In this document: positions 59,301-64,000 of the stretch, in pieces
Position numbering within the stretch: the first letter of the stretch is position 1
Layout: each line of letters opens with the position of its first letter
DNA from: Haliotis asinina
Lineage: Eukaryota; Mollusca; Gastropoda; Lepetellida; Haliotidae
Reading direction: 5' to 3'
DNA: 64,000 bases
Assembly (NCBI RefSeq): GCF_037392515.1
Contig: NC_090295.1
Coordinates: forward strand, 13,535,001 to 13,599,000
Notes under the pieces: model-generated
Databases searched by the model: none
The model's input: only the letters and a program-made list of their open reading frames with translations
Told to the model about the DNA's origin: nothing
Made by a program: the position numbers and the translations under genes

Positions 59301-62300
59301 CTTAGCTGACTGGCTACTTTAAGAATGTAGAGCCAGCTAAGGGAGGTAACAAAATAGTTGTGAGCTGTATATGCATCCAGGGTATGTTGATGATGTGTTG
59401 TAATATGCTTACAACCATATGGGTAACTGAAATGAGGTTTTCTGTTGTCATCAAATACGACTTTCAGAAGGGAATTCAGAAGAGACAAACATTGGACATT
59501 GGGAGTCACAGCCTTTTTAAGAAGGAAACTGCTCAAATATGGTGAGATACCTACATATGAAAAATGTGATGGTTGCCATGACAGACAGCGTCGCGATAAT
59601 GACGACGAGCCTGCGGAGCGAACACCGACCCATTGTGTGAGACACTGTGTAGCGACAGCATCTGGTGACCAGCATCACATGACCTGGTCGTCACACTTCA
59701 GCACATGGTCACATCAAAGAGACCTGGAACAGAACACAGAAACAGTTACATGGTGCCACCTATAACATGTTCTAGGATGGCTTCAAACAGTGAGTGAGTG
59801 AGTGAGTGAGTGAGTGAGTGAGTGAGTGAGTGAGTGAGTGAGCGAGCGAGCGAGCGAGCTGGCGTCCTACTACCCCATACCCCATGAAGTTCATACATAT
59901 TACATAAAGTTTATGTTTTCTTTATATTCTTGATGTAGGAATAAATGATGGAATATTATGCTCAGTATAATTTAGGAACTTCTTAAAGGACACACAGTAA
60001 ACTCCCTGGATATCGAACTCATGAATCTCAAATCTTCTACATATCTTGAAACTAATCTTCAGTCCAAACCTCTTCTTAAATATTTATCATTATGTTTGTA
60101 TTTATAACTTGAAGTTCAAGACACACATATACATATCTTGAACCTGAAAATTAGTCCCACGATCACCAAATCATATAAATTTTGTATCTCATTCTGAACT
60201 GTACTCACAACAACAAACATTTAGCAGACATGTTCAATGCATTGGCAACTAACAGTTAGTTGTATAAACAATTGCACTTACATGGTTAAACATAAGGATT
60301 AGTTAAATTGAGTGCACCATGTCCCTGCCACTGAACTGAATTATTCTGCTTTTTTTTGACATTAAATGTCACATGATCAATATGGTTGCTAAAGTGATGT
60401 ACGCTGATGTGCTTTTTAATACAGGTACATGTACGTGTAATAAATTGTTAGAATAGTCTTTATTTACACACAATTTATGCTTTTAATTACATATCTTGTG
60501 CATGATGATTATAATGATTACTATGAAACGAATAAAAGAATGAAACTAAAGATTTTTTGCTTTCTATGTATACAAGTTGAGTGTGTATGTAAGTACTATG
60601 GACACAATGTACATGTGTATAATGTATTTCAAACTCGAATCACACGATATCTCAAACCTGTCTTGTTGGTCCCTTGGGGTTCGAGATCCAGGGAGTTTAC
60701 AGTACTTCTTGGCATGATTGCATCTTATTGAGTGCAACTGAATTGCGCTTATTGCCATGGGCCTCCAATTATTGATCTTGTATGTTGCTTCAATTCCATC
60801 CCATTCAACAAGGTAAGTTATATAAGTTACCAAGGCAGGGCTCCATTTAAGAGATTAACCTACTTGCACCAGGTGTAACCTAAGATAAAAACCTAGTTGC
60901 ACCAGCCAAATTCCAGCTGCACTGCTTTCATTTTAATATGTAGATGCAAATACTTAGATGTTTTACTCAGAAGTTTAAATAGTCAAAAATTGAGTTTACC
61001 TACTCAAAAATAATATGAGATATGGAAGTTTGGAGCAGAAATGCTAATGCAGCCTGAAACAGGACAACATGACAATTTATTCATCTCTGTGTGAATCAAA
61101 TGAATATCAAAATTTTCAAATCTGAATGACTTATAGAGTTTTTCACACAGTGCCAAGCCTTGAACTTAATACACATTATTTACAATAACCTATAAGTTTT
61201 CCTAGTGTGATATAACAGGCTGTTTAGAAATCAAAACTTCAATATCCATTTGATAAACATTTAGATTAGAAAAATCTGAAGCCAAGATAGGAAGGGTCAT
61301 TGGATTTGGAAAGGGCAGTGAGCAGAATGACAAAATTCATATAGATTAATTTCTCTTACACAAAATTGGGAAAATTGTGGAAAGATGGGACTGGATGACT
61401 AAGGAAATGAATGTTCAATTAGGACGCTAGAAATCAGTAAAGCGACATGATTAAATGTCTTCTGAAAACTACAAGTCAGGAGTAATGCATTGTTGTTACG
61501 TATGCATGGCTGAGAAATGAATTAAGGCAATTGCATAGTGGAAAAAAGTTCTGCTGGGGTAGGAGTTATTTTGATATGACACAGGACATTATTTCGAGGG
61601 GAGGAGCCAAAATTGTTAGAAGTTCTATTTTCTCAGTTGTCCAGGGTGTGGTGTGTGATTCTCGGCCCCACCACAGACTTGAGAGGCTTTCTCTGTATAC
61701 TGAGACAAAAGCTCAGATGAACTTACAGTGGTAAGACTTGTGCAAGAAACCATCAAGTTCCTCCAGAAAGTTTGTGAATCAATGTTGTGTGTAATCCAGG
61801 AACACTAGCTAATATCTGAGGACCACTGTGCGATACTTCATGCTAAAAACAAAATGCCCTGGACACCATACTGGCTTTTATTTCACTTTACATATAAGCT
61901 GCAATATCCTCAGAACAAGAGCGGAAAGACAGAGAGCCTAGAGGAAAGGGTACAACACCGGACAATACAACCGGATGATCATGACAAGACATTTATTTGC
62001 ATTATAACTTATCAAATATAAGTGAATTGATAATGCCAGGATAACAATGACACTGATCTGGGATTTAAGATGTTAGATCCATAGTTGACACATTCCGTTA
62101 TGATTGCATAATGCTTAGTCTGGTCAAGCATGGTTGAAATGCCAACATACACCAGGTGAAAGCTATTTCTAAGATCCATATATTAAACCCAGTTGCCCTC
62201 AGAATGTCTTTAGCCTATGGGTCATCTTTCCAATCAAGAACCACTTTGTTATTGTTAGGGTTAAACATTTTCATCATGTAAAACACTTCCTGGCCTTTGG

Positions 62301-63112
62301 GGTACCTGGTCAGATAAATTTGAAGAACCCAATTCTGTCTAAAAATGTACAATTTACATCAAGTTCTCCAGAAAAGGTAGCTACACCACCTGCACCCTTA
62401 ACTCAGGTACTGACAATTTGTTGTTGCATCCCTGATCCCTAGGAGATGTGTTGGCAAATTTGTGAGCCTAATTATTCTTGACAAACTTCAACCTGACACT
62501 AGCAAAGCTAAGTCTTCTATTCTCAAATTACAAAATGCAATTACGAAAATGTAACCATAACAAGAAAACGAACAAATTAGATTTCTAGCACCATATATAT
62601 TCATGATAACGCAAATCATTTTTACAACAAAACGTATAGAGCATCAGGAAGAATTCAAATAAATTACTAATAACAGTAAGAGATGATAGTGATCGTGACA
62701 GACCATCTACCTCAAAGTCTGAACTATCGACCATTGTCGACATGACCGTCACGTAATCGGAGCGCGTTATGGTAGGTCGGCATTTTCCAACTTGAATTAT
62801 AATTTTGCTCATCGGCTGATACAACGGGACCACATTCACTGAAGATCCCGAAGATAGAACTGTTATTGTTTGGGCAATGACACAGCACTAATGACCGTCA
62901 CTGACGTAGACAACATAATCTCTAGGAACATCAACCTCAGCGGTTATGGTTAGAAATGATGCAGTAAAAGTACAATGGCACAAGAAAAATGCAAACAGTT
63001 TTACAGATATACAGTCGTCTGCCTTTTTGCAATGGCAAAGAAATAATCGGGTATTACCTTGAATGTGGTTGGATGATGTGCCTAATATCAAAATATTTCT
63101 GAAGAAAAACAT
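53315..63112 (-). CDS. PXYLP1: 2-phosphoxylose phosphatase 1-like enzyme, about 575 aa (exons 63112-63058, 57565-57107, 54528-53315)
   Basis: The large last exon encodes a complete histidine-phosphatase domain: VYLIVRHGDRSPMG (nucleophile His189), a long insert with CSEKSFGHSCSCPV, and YSGHDTTVSPLATALG (His477-Asp478 proton donor), with ILMNGEDVTAKVSFC near the end. These match vertebrate PXYLP1 (ACPL2), which removes the 2-phosphate from xylose in the glycosaminoglycan linker in the Golgi. The middle exon ends IAEYCNVPVREVRGREG, like the vertebrate YCNIP motif before the domain, and joins in phase 1 at G|GTGAGT. Its first 130 codons are a basic, Ser/Lys-rich stem longer than in vertebrates (human protein 480 aa). 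The proposed first exon (MFFFRNILILGTSSNHIQ) fits in phase and resembles the human MLFRNRFLLLL start, but its hydrophobic stretch is short, so that exon is less certain. The enzyme domain is near certain. Confidence 0.85.
54720..54815. repeat. Short dispersed repeat (related to 30219-30305)
   Basis: 'AATGAATGTCAACTTCTTTA', 'AAAGAAGCTGACA' and 'CCTTATGTGAATCACTTCTTAA'. It lies in an intron of the PXYLP1-like gene. Confidence 0.5.
54816..56129. other. Intron 2 of the PXYLP1-like gene, first part
   Basis: A weak repeat of 'TATGACAATCTAGGTTATTT CATCCC' (about 33 bp units) lies at 55955-56090. Nothing else recognised. Confidence 0.5.
56130..56792. repeat. Tandem repeat, 113 bp unit, six copies
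   Basis: CTGCTCAGTACATCACACTG starts copies at 56141, 56254, 56367, 56480, 56585 and 56698. Spacings are 113 bp except one of 105 bp. Copies are almost identical, so the array is young. Since 113 is not a multiple of three, the long open frames across it are accidental. It lies in an intron. Confidence 0.92.
56977..57070 (+). repeat. Core SINE fragment next to an exon
   Basis: 'AACTGGGATATGATGATGTC', 'GAGCCTGACCAACCAATCCT' and 'GACAAGCATGGGCTGCT' pattern. It ends about 35 bp from the donor of the middle PXYLP1-like exon. Confidence 0.65.
58409..58540 (-). repeat. tRNA-derived SINE, degraded
   Basis: 'TTGAGTGAGCATAGGTTTGT', 'GTACCCATGTGGGAATCGAA' and 'TTTAACCATTCAAC'. Confidence 0.7.
59788..59860. 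repeat. Microsatellite (GTGA)n passing into (GCGA)n
   Basis: About twelve GTGA/GAGT units followed by four GCGA units. It may be the expanded tail of a SINE whose body is gone. Confidence 0.92.
59861..63050. other. Intron 1 of the PXYLP1-like gene, 5' half
   Basis: No supported exon or repeat recognised; a small intermediate exon encoding more of the membrane anchor could be hidden here. Confidence 0.35.
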
Positions 63113-63122
63113 CACATTATTT

Positions 63123-63200
63123 CTTCCGGATGTGAGATAGCCCCATCAAAGGGGCATAACTCTGAACAGCGACCAATACATCACACCGCTAAAATATCGA
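63123..63200 (-). promoter_or_regulatory. Possible promoter of the PXYLP1-like gene with an ETS-type site
   Basis: CCGGAAG (63123-63129, minus strand) lies 11 bp upstream of the proposed ATG, a position typical of ETS sites in TATA-less housekeeping promoters. A start-stop ATGTGA lies just before the ATG and overlaps it. The promoter call depends on the first exon being right. Confidence 0.35.
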
Positions 63201-63519
63201 TCAAGACGCAAATCATACATTCAGTCTATCATCAAACAATGTGAGACACTCTCTGTGATCTCGCTAATATGAATATGCAATGTAGGGAAATGAAATGTTC
63301 ATAAGAAAAGTGTTTTTAGAGTGTTTCCCTTTATAGTAAATTATCAGCTGTAATCGCATCAACATAAATAGATTATTTACATGCTCGTGATTTAAAACCG
63401 GTGACAATTTATCTTAAAAACCGAAAAAATACTCAACGAAATAGGACAACATCGAGAATTGGGAGATTCAGAACGCGGGGTTCATATTAGGTTTGTGCAT
63501 TACAGAATTAAGGGGTTTG

Positions 63520-63605
63520 GTGGATTGATTGATTTATTTAATCATTTATTTGTTTATTTAATTATTTTAGTAGTGTTGGTAGTGTTAGTATTGGTAGTAA
63601 TGTGC
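63520..63605. repeat. Low-complexity (ATTTATTT)n and (TAGTGTTGG)n stretch
   Basis: GATTGATTTATTTAATCATT-type AT repeat followed by GTAGTGTTAGTATTGGTAGT. Confidence 0.75.
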
Positions 63606-64000
63606 TGGAACTTTGAGCGCAACCCAAACCCCATTTAATGTTACCTCACTTCATGTCATAAGGGAACATTCCAAACTGTCGGAAGCGTACGTACAATCTC
63701 CCAGTTTGACCACATTTCAAGTGAAAACACAAGTTCTTTTGTTGAGACAACCTCAGTAATTAAAACGTTTACAAACATTCCCAATTCAATGGAATGAAAT
63801 GAAATAAAAACCGCCCGAATTTGTGCAGGTGCCCACATGCTCTTTATGATGGATTATAATAGCATACAATTCCAATGAGGATAGGTTCTCACGGATGCTG
63901 CACAATAGCATTTACCTTGCATCTGAGGACACACGATTTCTATATTCCTGTCCCTGGACAATATACAAGTGATTCCAGATGGGCTTCTGAAATATATCTG

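Noticed and set aside
63916-63986. A 71 bp minus-strand stretch with CAG acceptor and GTAAAT donor, phase-compatible with the PXYLP1 stem exon
   Set aside because: It has two open frames and no family match; the exon at 63112-63058 has a start codon and a better resemblance. Kept only as an alternative if transcripts show it.

Overview
The window is eukaryotic and looks like a marine gastropod, most likely an abalone (Haliotis). The evidence is introns with GT-AG borders, TATA boxes and AATAAA signals, no operons, AT-rich DNA, and two families of short interspersed elements that share a tail rich in GAGTGAGTGAG and TTTACGCCGC. One family has a tRNA-like head with readable A and B boxes. I know these repeats from abalone and related gastropods. 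Naming the genus is inference; the mollusc call is firmer.

Layout. (1) 0.6-8.0 kb holds a cluster of tiny secreted histidine-glycine peptide genes: a 107-aa gene on + (1252-1688), a 45-aa gene on - (6534-7036), and a second + copy (7729-7979) that has kept its promoter and signal exon but lost the HG repeat. A three-exon Crypton-type tyrosine recombinase gene lies between them on - (2451-4121). (2) 8-22.7 kb has no gene I can support. It carries minisatellites (24 and 27 bp units), a 1.3 kb fold-back element, a decayed Tc1 element and two abutting hairpin MITEs. (3) 23.7-37.8 kb is one gene on the minus strand that I assembled from four small exons. It encodes a secreted Reeler-like protein of about 250 aa with two alternative last exons, 4 kb apart, that look like duplicates of each other. 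Its introns carry SINEs, a deleted Tc1 element and a possible nested signal-peptide exon on the + strand. (4) 38-47.5 kb is repeat-rich: minisatellites, a 0.47 kb duplicated block and SINEs. (5) 47.7-63.2 kb belongs to a minus-strand gene for a PXYLP1-like 2-phosphoxylose phosphatase (histidine phosphatase, glycosaminoglycan linker maturation in the Golgi), with a possible long 3' UTR.

The confident genes make or modify secreted material: HG peptides, a Reeler-like protein and a Golgi proteoglycan enzyme. Nothing shows that they work together. All exon joins were read by eye from splice signals and reading phase, without transcripts. The two points most worth checking are the HG-peptide cluster with its duplicated promoter block and the duplicated alternative last exons of the Reeler-like gene.
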